This document shows, one piece after another, positions 8,003 through 15,796 of a DNA stretch of 64,000 bases. Every line of letters starts with the position of its first letter. Position 1 is the stretch's first letter. The stretch covers positions 124,001 to 188,000 of the forward strand of contig CALUUN010000002.1 of assembly GCA_944323995.1 (NCBI GenBank), given 5' to 3'. This DNA comes from Candidatus Gastranaerophilales bacterium (GTDB taxonomy: Bacteria; Cyanobacteriota; Vampirovibrionia; Gastranaerophilales; Gastranaerophilaceae). Below the pieces are notes generated by a model, which ran no database searches, was not told the DNA's origin, and saw only the letters and a program-made list of their open reading frames with translations. The position numbers were made by a program, and so were the translations under genes.

Positions 8003-9844
8003 ATGGCAAAAACAATCGGTATTGACTTAGGTACAACAAACTCAGTTGTAGCCGTTATGGAAGGCGGCAAGCCGACCGTCATAGCCAACGCTGAAGGTTC
8101 ACGTACAACCCCTTCAATAGTTGGTTTTTCTAAAACAGGCGAAAGACTTGTAGGTCAGCTTGCAAAACGTCAGGCTATTTTGAACCCTGATAAAACAGTA
8201 GCTTCAATAAAAAGACACATGGGCGAAGATTACAAAGTAAACATCGACGGAAAAGATTACACACCGCAGGAAATTTCTGCAATGATTTTGAGAAAACTTG
8301 CAGACGATGCAAGCGCATACCTCGGTGAAAAAGTTACGTCTGCCGTAATCACGGTTCCGGCATATTTTAACGATGCACAAAGACAGGCCACCAAAGACGC
8401 AGGTAAAATCGCAGGCCTTGATGTTTTGCGTATCGTAAACGAACCGACCGCAGCAGCTCTTGCTTACGGACTTGAAAAAGAAAAGAGTGAAAAAGTTCTG
8501 GTATTCGACCTGGGCGGCGGTACTTTCGATGTTTCAATCCTTGAAATCGGCGACGGCGTGCACGAAGTTCTTTCAACTTCCGGTGATACACACCTCGGCG
8601 GCGACGACTTCGACCAGAAGATTATGGACTGGATGTGCGATGAGTTTAAAAAACAGGAAGGTATTGACCTCAGAAACGACAAACAGGCCATGCAGCGTGT
8701 TAAAGAGGCCGCTGAAAAAGCTAAATGCGAACTGTCATCAGTTATGGAAACAAATATAAACCTCCCGTTTATTACGGCTGATGCAAACGGCCCCAAACAC
8801 CTCGATTTGAACCTTACAAGAGCTAAATTTGAAGATTTGAGCCGCGATTTGCTTAACAGATGCAAAACTCCGGTCGAAAACGCCTTGAAAGATGCCGGCG
8901 TTACAAAATCTGACATCAACGAAGTCGTACTGGTCGGCGGTTCTTCAAGAATCCCTGCCGTTCAACAGCTCGTTAAAGAATACACAGGCAAAGACCCCAA
9001 CCAATCCGTTAACCCGGATGAAGTTGTTGCGGTAGGTGCCGCTATTCAGGCAGGTGTTCTCGCAGGTGAAGTTAAAGACATCGTACTTCTCGATGTTACT
9101 CCGTTGACTCTCGGTATCGAAACTTTGGGCGGCGTTATGACTCCGCTTGTTCCGAGAAACACCACAATACCTGTTTCTAAATCTCAAGTGTTCTCAACTG
9201 CCGAAAATAACCAGACCGCAGTTGATATCCACGTCCTTCAAGGTGAAAGACCAATGGCAAGAGATAACAAATCTTTAGGTATGTTCAGACTTGACGGTAT
9301 CCCGCCTGCAATGAGAGGCCTGCCGCAAATCGAAGTTACTTTTGATATCGACGCCAACGGTATTGTTAATGTTTCAGCTAAAGATAAAGCCACAAACAAA
9401 GAACAAAAAATTACCATCACAAATTCTTCTAACCTCTCGGAAGCCGACATCGACAAAATGGTTAAAGAAGCCGAAGCCAATGCGGCCGAAGATAAAAAGA
9501 AAAAAGAAGAAGCTGAAATTAAAAACAATGCTGCCAGCTTAATCGGTTCCGCCGAAAGAATCGTAAAAGATTTTGAAGGCAAAATTGATTCCGCTGACGA
9601 AACTAAATTGAACGAACAAAAAGAAGCCTTGAAAAAAGCTCTCGACGAAAACAAACCCGTCGATGAACTCAAAAAATTGTCTGATGAATTGCAGCAGACT
9701 ATGTTCGGTATTTCCCAAAAGGCTTACGAAGCCGTTCAAAAAGAAGGCGAAACCGCTCAGTCAGCTAACAGCGAAAACGCGTCCTCCGAAGATTCAAAAG
9801 GCTCGGATGACGACGTTATCGACGCTGAATATACGAAAGAATAA
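8003..9844 (+). CDS. dnaK: Chaperone DnaK (Hsp70)
   Basis: 613 residues, full length for the family. The ATPase domain carries [10 protein letters not shown] at residues 5-14, the phosphate loop [17 protein letters not shown], and [11 protein letters not shown]. The substrate-binding domain follows (about 380-500), then a charged helical lid and an acidic tail ([12 protein letters not shown]) typical of DnaK. Start ATG 8003 has AAAGGAGA 7 nt upstream. No CIRCE inverted repeat was found before the gene; an extended -10-like TGTTATAAC occurs at about 7956-7963. grpE and dnaJ are not adjacent, so this is a stand-alone dnaK with its own terminator. Confidence 0.98.
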   Translation: MAKTIGIDLGTTNSVVAVMEGGKPTVIANAEGSRTTPSIVGFSKTGERLVGQLAKRQAILNPDKTVASIKRHMGEDYKVNIDGKDYTPQEISAMILRKLADDASAYLGEKVTSAVITVPAYFNDAQRQATKDAGKIAGLDVLRIVNEPTAAALAYGLEKEKSEKVLVFDLGGGTFDVSILEIGDGVHEVLSTSGDTHLGGDDFDQKIMDWMCDEFKKQEGIDLRNDKQAMQRVKEAAEKAKCELSSVMETNINLPFITADANGPKHLDLNLTRAKFEDLSRDLLNRCKTPVENALKDAGVTKSDINEVVLVGGSSRIPAVQQLVKEYTGKDPNQSVNPDEVVAVGAAIQAGVLAGEVKDIVLLDVTPLTLGIETLGGVMTPLVPRNTTIPVSKSQVFSTAENNQTAVDIHVLQGERPMARDNKSLGMFRLDGIPPAMRGLPQIEVTFDIDANGIVNVSAKDKATNKEQKITITNSSNLSEADIDKMVKEAEANAAEDKKKKEEAEIKNNAASLIGSAERIVKDFEGKIDSADETKLNEQKEALKKALDENKPVDELKKLSDELQQTMFGISQKAYEAVQKEGETAQSANSENASSEDSKGSDDDVIDAEYTKE

Positions 9845-9864
9845 TTTCTGACTTGATAAATTTG

Positions 9865-9897
9865 ACCGGAAGTTTAATCTTAAACTTCCGGTTTTTT
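9865..9897 (+). terminator. Intrinsic terminator of dnaK
   Basis: A perfect stem ACCGGAAGTTTA/TAAACTTCCGGT with a four-base loop is followed by a T-run. Confidence 0.9.
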
Positions 9898-9918
9898 ATT
9901 GATATTTATCTAAAAAAA

Positions 9919-9927
9919 TGATATAAT
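9919..9927 (+). promoter_or_regulatory. Extended -10 (TGATATAAT) placing the transcript start at the ATG
   Basis: TGnTATAAT at 9919-9927 is followed by six bases and then ATG 9934. No Shine-Dalgarno is present, so the mRNA of the MNT gene is predicted to be leaderless. Confidence 0.6.
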
Positions 9928-9933
9928 TAATCT

Positions 9934-10251
9934 ATGAAGAAAATTGACCGCATCATTAACAAGTTAAACAATAAAATAAAGTCTTTTTATTCCGATTTTA
10001 ACGGAGTCTATCTATATGGTTCGTATGCTCATAACACTGCAACAAATGACAGCGATATAGATTTAGTGGCATTGTTTAACAATACATTAAGCCGCGAAGA
10101 AAGAATGAATTTGTGGAGGATTATAGGCAAACTTGAGGCAGAACTTGATCTTGTTTTCGACATCCATCCGATGACTCTTTCAGAACTAAAAAACAATCCG
10201 GTATATTATAATCAGGTTGTAAATAAAGGTATATTTTATGGAGCAAGATAA
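9934..10251 (+). CDS. MNT-type nucleotidyltransferase (MntA-like antitoxin)
   Basis: 105 residues. The minimal nucleotidyltransferase signature GSYAHNTATNDSDIDL sits at residues 29-44, with the GS pair and the two metal-binding Asp (D41, D43). In HEPN/MNT modules this protein is usually the antitoxin and may modify its partner with AMP. It overlaps the HEPN gene by 14 bp, the classic two-gene layout. The start ATG 9934 is 6 nt after a TATAAT box without a ribosome site. Function as antitoxin is inferred from family and neighbour. Confidence 0.88.
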   Translation: MKKIDRIINKLNNKIKSFYSDFNGVYLYGSYAHNTATNDSDIDLVALFNNTLSREERMNLWRIIGKLEAELDLVFDIHPMTLSELKNNPVYYNQVVNKGIFYGAR

Positions 10252-10633
10252 AAGAATTTTGATTAATCATGCAATGGAAAAAGCGTTTGAAGCTATTTCA
10301 TCTGCCGAAAGTAATTTTCAAAACAAATTTTATTCAACATGTCAAAACAGATTATACTATGCTGTATTCTATGCCGTTACGGCATTAGCATATAAAAATG
10401 ATTTTTTTACATCAAAACATGCTCAATTGATGGGATGGTTTAATAAAAAATTTATATACACCGATAAAACATTTGATGAAAAAATGTTTCAAATATATAA
10501 AGAAGCATTTACTAACAGACAGAAATCTGATTACGATTTTTTGTACCAACCCGATGCAACGGAAGTTTCTGCATCTTTTGAAGAAATAAAATATTTTGTA
10601 AAAAAAATCAAAAATTATTTGGATAACTTCTAA
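10238..10633 (+). CDS. HEPN-domain protein (putative toxin partner)
   Basis: 131 residues covering one HEPN four-helix bundle: QNRLYYAVFYAVTALAY at about 43-59, SKHAQLMGWFNKKF, and FTNRQKSDYDFLY near the C-terminus, as in PF05168-type HEPN proteins. The strict RxxxxH RNase motif of HepT is not evident, so catalytic toxicity is uncertain; the conserved basic/tyrosine RQKSDY may be the functional site. It overlaps the MNT gene by 14 bp and is presumably translationally coupled. It ends 2 bp from the convergent XRE gene. Confidence 0.85.
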   Translation: MEQDKRILINHAMEKAFEAISSAESNFQNKFYSTCQNRLYYAVFYAVTALAYKNDFFTSKHAQLMGWFNKKFIYTDKTFDEKMFQIYKEAFTNRQKSDYDFLYQPDATEVSASFEEIKYFVKKIKNYLDNF

Positions 10634-10635
10634 AT

Positions 10636-10854
10636 TTATTCAATTTCCTTAAAAAAGTCGTTTATATCAACATTTAAAATTTTTGACAGCCTGAAAATTA
10701 CAAACGCGCTCGGAATTATTACCCCGCGCTCTATTTTGCCTACATAATTTACACTCATGTCCAAAAGCTCCGCAAGATCGTCCTGTGTGTGATGACGCCT
10801 CAGTCTTTCCGCCTTTATATTTGAGCCCAAAATATAAGCAAAATTTTCTTTCAT
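10636..10854 (-). CDS. XRE-family HTH transcriptional regulator
   Basis: 72 residues, essentially one Cro/CI-type helix-turn-helix: TQDDLAELLDMSVNYVGKIE at about 23-42, then NVDINDFF near the end. The start ATG 10854 lacks a Shine-Dalgarno; TACAAT ends 7 nt before it, so it may be leaderless. It is divergent from the prepilin gene at 10969 with a 114-bp shared promoter region, and convergent with the HEPN gene. A role in repressing itself and the adjacent prepilin is plausible but unproven. Confidence 0.85.
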   Translation of the reverse strand: MKENFAYILGSNIKAERLRRHHTQDDLAELLDMSVNYVGKIERGVIIPSAFVIFRLSKILNVDINDFFKEIE

Positions 10855-10872
10855 AAAAAATATTGTATATTG

Positions 10873-10901
10873 TTGACATTTTAATAAAAAGAGATTATAA
10901 T
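10873..10901 (+). promoter_or_regulatory. Consensus sigma-70 promoter for prepilin gene
   Basis: TTGACA (10873-10878), 17-bp spacer, TATAAT (10896-10901): a perfect match to the housekeeping consensus. The start of the downstream prepilin gene is 68 bp further on, giving a leader of about 60 nt. Such a strong promoter would normally need a repressor, and the divergent XRE gene is the obvious candidate. Confidence 0.75.
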
Positions 10902-10968
10902 AATTATAATATTTACTATAATAAATATTAACTACAGTATTGTTTATGCTTAAAGGAGATAATTAAAA

Positions 10969-11736
10969 ATGAAAAAAAGACAAATTCAAAAAGCGTTCAC
11001 ACTTGCGGAAGTTTTGATAACACTTGCAATTATAGGTATAGTCGCGGCTTTAACCATTCCGACATTAATCAGCAATTATCAGGAAAAACAAACCGTAACC
11101 AAATTGATTAAATCGTTTTCCGTAATAAATAACGCCTATGCGCTGGCAAAAATCGAATACGGCGATATCACAAGCTGGGGATTTTCAGGAAACTCTCAAG
11201 TCGGAACAAGCGAAGACGGTAAACATACGCAAAGTGAAGTAACCGTTAAAAACAGTAAAATATTTCTGGATATAATGTCAAAGTATTTGAAAGTATCACA
11301 ACGTGTAAATCAGCTGGATTTAAAAGATCAAACAGGATATTTTCTAAACGGAAATCCGACTTCAACAGAAACATTTACAAACGGTACTGATATTTTGCTG
11401 CTACAGGACGGAACATCAATTCAGGGCGGCTGGATTAGCAACTACCGGTGCACAAGCGGAATATGCGGAGATTTCAGTATTGATATAAACGGCCCTGACA
11501 ACCCGCCAAATGCTTATGGCAGAGATAGATTCTCTTTCCATATATACAAAAATGCAATTGTTCCAATGGGCAAACAAGATGACTTAATCCGCCCGTTTGA
11601 AACATCATGCAATATGGAAAGTAATGCCGACCACAACGGCTACGGCTGCACAGCATGGGTAATTTATAACAAAAATATGGACTACCTTCACTGCAACGAT
11701 TTGAGCTGGGAAGATAAACACAGCTGCAAAGAATAA
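10969..11736 (+). CDS. Type IV prepilin-like protein
   Basis: 255 residues. The leader MKKRQIQKA is followed by FTLAEVLITLAIIG; cleavage is expected after Ala9, and Glu at +5 is kept. A hydrophobic N-terminal helix is followed by the variable head, including the calcium-loop-like DINGPDNPPNAYGRDRFSF and several Cys. AAAGGAGA lies 10 nt upstream of ATG. It is read from a consensus promoter and is divergent from an XRE regulator. It resembles pilin or pseudopilin subunits; which fibre it joins cannot be told from here. Confidence 0.9.
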   Translation: MKKRQIQKAFTLAEVLITLAIIGIVAALTIPTLISNYQEKQTVTKLIKSFSVINNAYALAKIEYGDITSWGFSGNSQVGTSEDGKHTQSEVTVKNSKIFLDIMSKYLKVSQRVNQLDLKDQTGYFLNGNPTSTETFTNGTDILLLQDGTSIQGGWISNYRCTSGICGDFSIDINGPDNPPNAYGRDRFSFHIYKNAIVPMGKQDDLIRPFETSCNMESNADHNGYGCTAWVIYNKNMDYLHCNDLSWEDKHSCKE

Positions 11737-11771
11737 TATTCTTTCACCATTTTATCCGCCTTTACTTTTTA

Positions 11772-11780
11772 TGTTATAAT
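11772..11780 (+). promoter_or_regulatory. Extended -10 for ruvC (leaderless)
   Basis: TGTTATAAT at 11772-11780 ends 6 nt before the ruvC ATG (11787), with no Shine-Dalgarno between. The predicted transcript start coincides with the start codon. Confidence 0.6.
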
Positions 11781-11786
11781 TTATAT

Positions 11787-12260
11787 ATGAAAATTTTAGG
11801 CATAGATCCGGGTATGGCAATCGTCGGATACTGCATTGCGGATTTTGACGGAGAGAATGTGAAACTCTTGCATTCCGGCTCAATTCAAACTTCAAAAGAT
11901 GACAGAGAATCTAAGCGGCTGCTTGAAATTTTCAATGACTTAAAGTCATTGATTGAAAAATACCGTCCGGATCAGGCAGCAATCGAAAAACTTTTTTATT
12001 TTAAAAATCAGAGAACTGTCATGCCGGTCGCACACGCAAGGGGTGTAATTCTTGCCGCACTGGAAGAATTTCAGATACCGATTTATGAATACACGCCGAT
12101 GGAAGTTAAGCAGGTTTTGACAGGTTACGGCAGAGCCGATAAAAAAGAAGTCGAACACATGGTAAAACTTACTCTCGGATTGGAATCTCTGCCCAAACTT
12201 GACGATACGGTTGACTCAATCGCAATTGCAATTTGCCACACAAGGAGTGTTTATGAATAA
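11787..12260 (+). CDS. ruvC: Holliday junction endonuclease RuvC
   Basis: 157 residues, normal length. The catalytic acidic residues are all in place: D7 (GIDPG), E67 (AIEKLF), D140 and D143 (LDDTVDSIAIAICH). RuvC cuts Holliday junctions in homologous recombination together with RuvAB; ruvA and ruvB are not adjacent. There is no ribosome site before ATG; a TATAAT box 6 nt upstream implies a leaderless mRNA. The stop overlaps the start of the next membrane-protein gene by 8 nt. Confidence 0.96.
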   Translation: MKILGIDPGMAIVGYCIADFDGENVKLLHSGSIQTSKDDRESKRLLEIFNDLKSLIEKYRPDQAAIEKLFYFKNQRTVMPVAHARGVILAALEEFQIPIYEYTPMEVKQVLTGYGRADKKEVEHMVKLTLGLESLPKLDDTVDSIAIAICHTRSVYE

Positions 12261-12723
12261 AACTATTTTAAAACAGGCAGCTTTTTTGAGCATATTTTTA
12301 GGCGCAGCGCTCGGTGTAATCACTGTTATACCTTTTCTTGGCGATATTGCCTTCTGGATTTTGATGTGCCTGTCCGCAGCCGCTGTCATACTGTTTATGA
12401 CAAAACTTGAAATGCTTTCCGTAAAATCAGTTCAGGAAAGTGCAGTCCTCGGCGCAATTATAGGGTTTATTTCTTTTATAGGATTTTCAGTTCTGTACAT
12501 TCCGTTGATTATTGCACTGGCCAAATTCTTCCAAATATATCCGAATTACGGAGTTTCAATGGCTTTAAGCAACGCAAGTCTCGGATTGATTATTGTGCTT
12601 GTAATTTTCATGGCTGTGCTTTGCGCTACAATTAACGCTTTTTCGGGATTTTTAACATATTACGGAATGGATTTTTTCAGAATATTAAACGAAAAAGAAG
12701 ACGAACATTTCAAATTAAAGTGA
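12253..12723 (+). CDS. Four-helix integral membrane protein, unknown function
   Basis: 156 residues. Start ATG 12253 is chosen because AAGGAG (12242-12247) is well placed and the ATG overlaps the ruvC stop (ATGAATAA), a translational-coupling arrangement. Four hydrophobic segments are seen at about 8-25, 32-50, 67-92 and 110-135, with a charged C-terminal tail (NEKEDEHFKLK). There is no recognised catalytic motif. Position between ruvC and mtnA with tight spacing indicates one operon, although no shared function is obvious. Confidence 0.8.
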   Translation: MNKTILKQAAFLSIFLGAALGVITVIPFLGDIAFWILMCLSAAAVILFMTKLEMLSVKSVQESAVLGAIIGFISFIGFSVLYIPLIIALAKFFQIYPNYGVSMALSNASLGLIIVLVIFMAVLCATINAFSGFLTYYGMDFFRILNEKEDEHFKLK

Positions 12724-12730
12724 GGAGATA

Positions 12731-13792
12731 ATGAACGAATTTAAATCAAAAATACGAACAATACAATGGATTGACACATATTCAAGAATGGTCGATCAGA
12801 CCCTGTTTCCGTACGAATTTAAGTACATTGACATAAAAACCGGACAGGAAATGTTTGACGCAATCAAAAAAATGATTGTCAGAGGCGCACCGGCTATCGG
12901 AATAGCAGGAGCGCACGGTGTTGTTTTATACGCTCAAGAACTTGAAAATGAAAATTTGAGCCGCGAAGATTTTATAAAAAAATTACTGGAAAAAGCTGAC
13001 TATATGGCAACTTCCCGCCCGACAGCCGTAAATCTTATGTGGGCGGTCGAAAAGCAAAAAGAAATTATCAAAAACTCCAAATCCGATATTAAAGGATTGG
13101 TGGAAGAATTAAAACAAAACGGCATAAAACTTGAAAATGAAGATATTGAAATAAACAAAAAAATCGGTGACTTCGGGTCAACAGTTGTCCCGAAAGGTGC
13201 GTCAATTCTGACTCACTGCAATGCGGGAGCGCTTGCCACAGTCGGTTACGGAACCGCACTCGGCGTTGTCCGTTCGGCTTTTGCAAAAGATAATTCTATT
13301 CAGGTTTTTGCCGACGAAACACGTCCGCGCCAGCAGGGAGCAAGGATTACAACACTTGAACTTACGATGGACGGGATTCCGACAACACTTATTACTGACG
13401 GAATGTGTTCATATTTTATGAAAAAAGGTATGATAGATATGGTTGTTGTCGGCGCTGACAGGATTGCCGCAAACGGTGATACCGCAAACAAAATCGGAAC
13501 GTACACTGTTGCAATTGCCGCAAAATACCATAATATCCCGTTTTATATTGCAGCACCTTTATCAACCATTGATATAAATATAAAAACCGGTGACGAAATT
13601 CCCATTGAAGAACGTTCGCACGACGAAGTTACACATATAAACGGCAAACCGGTTTGTGCGCAGGGCGTGAATGTAATAAACCCGGGTTTTGATGTTACAC
13701 CGCACGAATTGATTACGGGAATTATAACCGAAAAAGGCATTTTAAGACCCGATTATAACAAATCAATAGCGAAAGCGTTTAAAAATCAGTAA
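12731..13792 (+). CDS. mtnA: S-methyl-5-thioribose-1-phosphate isomerase
   Basis: 353 residues. Family hallmarks: VRGAPAIGIAGAHGV (about 49-63), the catalytic-cysteine region THCNAGALATVGYGTALG, DETRPRQQGARIT, and the catalytic-Asp stretch VVVGADRIAANGDTANKIG. The enzyme isomerises methylthioribose-1-P to methylthioribulose-1-P in methionine salvage; the related eIF2B-alpha fold is excluded by the cysteine motif. GAGGAGA lies directly before ATG 12731, 7 bp after the preceding gene. Other salvage genes are not in the window. Its 3' end overlaps a convergent gene by 14 bp. Confidence 0.95.
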   Translation: MNEFKSKIRTIQWIDTYSRMVDQTLFPYEFKYIDIKTGQEMFDAIKKMIVRGAPAIGIAGAHGVVLYAQELENENLSREDFIKKLLEKADYMATSRPTAVNLMWAVEKQKEIIKNSKSDIKGLVEELKQNGIKLENEDIEINKKIGDFGSTVVPKGASILTHCNAGALATVGYGTALGVVRSAFAKDNSIQVFADETRPRQQGARITTLELTMDGIPTTLITDGMCSYFMKKGMIDMVVVGADRIAANGDTANKIGTYTVAIAAKYHNIPFYIAAPLSTIDINIKTGDEIPIEERSHDEVTHINGKPVCAQGVNVINPGFDVTPHELITGIITEKGILRPDYNKSIAKAFKNQ

Positions 13793-14138
13793 GGCTTTTG
13801 GCTTCGTCAATTCCGGCCTTTTTAAGCGCGGCAGAAAGTTCGTAAAGTTTTTTGCTGACAAAATCGGAAGATGTCGGGGCAAGTTTTTTCAATTTTTTAT
13901 CATTGCCCTTTGCAAGCAGAATTGAGGCGGTGTTTTTGCCTTTAACAAGTTTCAAAAACATTCCCTTATTCTTTTCGGTCAAAAGATTTTGCACCGAAAG
14001 AAATGCTTTGCCGTTGATTTCCGCAACATCAAAAGATACATTCGGTCTGATATCGGTACCGATTTTTCTGCCGAGGATAAGACATGCTTTTCGAACATTT
14101 TTTATTGAATTTGTTGTGAAATTTATACCTGTCACCAT
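13779..14138 (-). CDS. Small basic protein of unknown function, partner of RelA/SpoT-like gene
   Basis: 119 residues, Lys-rich, predominantly alpha/beta by eye, no recognised domain (MVTGINFTTNSIKNVRKA start). It follows the RelA/SpoT-like gene by 29 bp and overlaps mtnA by 14 bp tail to tail. There is no Shine-Dalgarno; the 35 bp before ATG match the A-tract/T-tract/TTTAAG module also found before the genes at 27899, 36576 and 45755, which indicates a separate leaderless transcript. The two-gene arrangement resembles a toxin-antitoxin pair, but that is only a suggestion. Confidence 0.6.
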   Translation of the reverse strand: MVTGINFTTNSIKNVRKACLILGRKIGTDIRPNVSFDVAEINGKAFLSVQNLLTEKNKGMFLKLVKGKNTASILLAKGNDKKLKKLAPTSSDFVSKKLYELSAALKKAGIDEAKSLTDF

Positions 14139-14173
14139 ATTTACCTTAAAATACGTAAAAAATTTTTTTAACC
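14139..14173 (-). promoter_or_regulatory. Leaderless promoter module
   Basis: A run of seven A, then six T, then TTTAAG six bases before the ATG at 14138. It aligns base for base over most positions with the modules before the genes at 36576 and 45755. Confidence 0.5.
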
Positions 14174-15142
14174 ATGCAGCAATAAATTGTTACAATTTTT
14201 TTCAAGTTTGAACAAATTTTCAGCGGAAAGAATTTTCGGAATACCTGCCGGCAATTCAGGCATAGCAGGGAAAGGCAAACCTTTTTCTTCAGCTGTTTTA
14301 AGTGTTTTCCATATTTGTGTAAGATATTCCTTATAAGAGGCGTCTGTTTTTTCGTTTCTGTTTATAAGGAGGTATTTTTCTTTCATTTTATAAAACAATG
14401 ATTTTTGAGATTTGTTCAATTTACTCAAATCGGGAGTGCCGTTAGAGCGCATATCATAGAGATAGTGTTCAATTTCACCGAATCTTGTTGTATATTTGCC
14501 GCCGATTTGAAATTCAATTTTTGTACCGTTGATAAAAATATCAGTATTTGTGCGGGTATATCCGGCATTTTTTATTTTATTCAGCACAATATTTTTCCCT
14601 GACTCAAGTTCATTCAACATTCTCATGTTGGTTCCGTTAATATATGGATTGATGCCGTTTCCGCGGTAATTTTCCACGAGGCTCAGCTTAATTTTGCCCT
14701 GTTTATGCGATTCAATAAGCCGTTTCACCAATTTTGGCACATCTTTCGGGCTGTTCAGAATAATTCTTGCACCGTAACCGTCACCGATAATATTTGTAAT
14801 TTTACCGTTTGCAATCCACTCAACCGCATCGTCAAAAGTCAAGTCATCAATTGCACGCGGAATTTTTCCGGTAATTTTATCAACTTTTTTAATTCGGCTT
14901 CCGAATTCGCCTATATCATCGCAAAGCGGTTTTAAAATACTGTCTGCGTCGGATTTTACGGTCTGAGATACGCTATTAATGCGTTTTGCAAGTTTTTGAG
15001 CCATAAAAGGACGCGAATTAAATTCCTTAAACGCATCAAAAAACGTTCCGCGGCTGCCGCCGGTGGAGTAAATAAATTTTCGCGTATTTCCCGATTTTAC
15101 AACGGTTGAAATCAGGCTGCCGATTTTTGCAATATTTGCCAA
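14168..15142 (-). CDS. RelA/SpoT-fold (nucleotidyltransferase-like) protein
   Basis: 324 residues, TTG start at 15142 with AAGGGG 6 nt upstream. Residues about 90-245 look like a divergent RelA/SpoT synthetase fold: DGYGARIIL (strand with the usual GxRI), AGYTRTNTDIFING, then KIEFQIGGKYTTRFGEIEHYLYD, matching the family's ExQI..R and EH..Y pattern. The N-terminal 85 residues are helical and basic; there is no HD hydrolase domain. Single-domain synthetases make (p)ppGpp, or in toxSAS toxins modify nucleotides or tRNA. Activity is uncertain because the canonical GYRSxH is altered. A small gene follows by 29 bp. Confidence 0.6.
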   Translation of the reverse strand: MANIAKIGSLISTVVKSGNTRKFIYSTGGSRGTFFDAFKEFNSRPFMAQKLAKRINSVSQTVKSDADSILKPLCDDIGEFGSRIKKVDKITGKIPRAIDDLTFDDAVEWIANGKITNIIGDGYGARIILNSPKDVPKLVKRLIESHKQGKIKLSLVENYRGNGINPYINGTNMRMLNELESGKNIVLNKIKNAGYTRTNTDIFINGTKIEFQIGGKYTTRFGEIEHYLYDMRSNGTPDLSKLNKSQKSLFYKMKEKYLLINRNEKTDASYKEYLTQIWKTLKTAEEKGLPFPAMPELPAGIPKILSAENLFKLEKNCNNLLLHG

Positions 15143-15203
15143 AATATTCCCCTTGTGTAAATCCCCTATAATAATATAAAGGATTTCAAAGAAGAAAAAT
15201 TGC

Positions 15204-15794
15204 CTAATCTAACGAAATATTAATTTCCCCCTGTCTGAAAATTTTCAAATCATCGCCGAAAACCCCGCATACGGTTGATTCAAGCCCTTTGCATTCAAAA
15301 CCGTAATCTTCCTCGACAAGGTCACAAAGTCCGTTCATGTTTTCAAAAGCCTGTTTGTAACTTTTTGCGGAGGGCTGATGGGAAAGGTTTGCACTTGTAG
15401 TTGCCAGAACATGTCCGGGAATAATTTCGCATATCCTTTTGAAAACTTCATTATCGGGAACTCTTATCCCGACGGTATCCATGCCGGAAGTTATGTAATC
15501 GGGAGTTTTTTTGCTTTTTTTAACAACAAGTGTAAGAGCGCCCGGAAAATATTTTTTGATAAGTTTGCAGGCGAGTTTCGGCAAAGGTTCAACATATTCA
15601 AGCAAGTTATAAACCTCATTGGACATCAAAATAAGCGGCTTTTGAGCCTCGCGTTTTTTGATTTCATAAATCTTCTTAACAGCTTTTTCATTATCCGGCA
15701 GACAACCCAAACCCCAGACTGTATCTGTTACATAAGCTATCACACCGCCGTTTTCAAGAATTTTTATTATTTCTTTTTCATTTTTAAGTTCCAT
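15204..15794 (-). CDS. tsaC: Threonylcarbamoyl-AMP synthase (YrdC/Sua5 family)
   Basis: 196 residues. The YrdC-domain signature TDTVWGLGCL is at about 23-32, KKREAQKPL at 46-54, and ATTSANLS in the second half. The enzyme makes threonylcarbamoyl-AMP from Thr, bicarbonate and ATP for t6A37 modification of ANN-decoding tRNAs. The length suits the short TsaC type without the Sua5 C-terminal domain. The usual PTDTVYGLG is here VTDTVWGLG, a mild variation. It starts 2 bp after murJ, so it is cotranscribed with murJ and spoIID. Confidence 0.93.
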   Translation of the reverse strand: MELKNEKEIIKILENGGVIAYVTDTVWGLGCLPDNEKAVKKIYEIKKREAQKPLILMSNEVYNLLEYVEPLPKLACKLIKKYFPGALTLVVKKSKKTPDYITSGMDTVGIRVPDNEVFKRICEIIPGHVLATTSANLSHQPSAKSYKQAFENMNGLCDLVEEDYGFECKGLESTVCGVFGDDLKIFRQGEINISLD

Positions 15795-15796
15795 TT

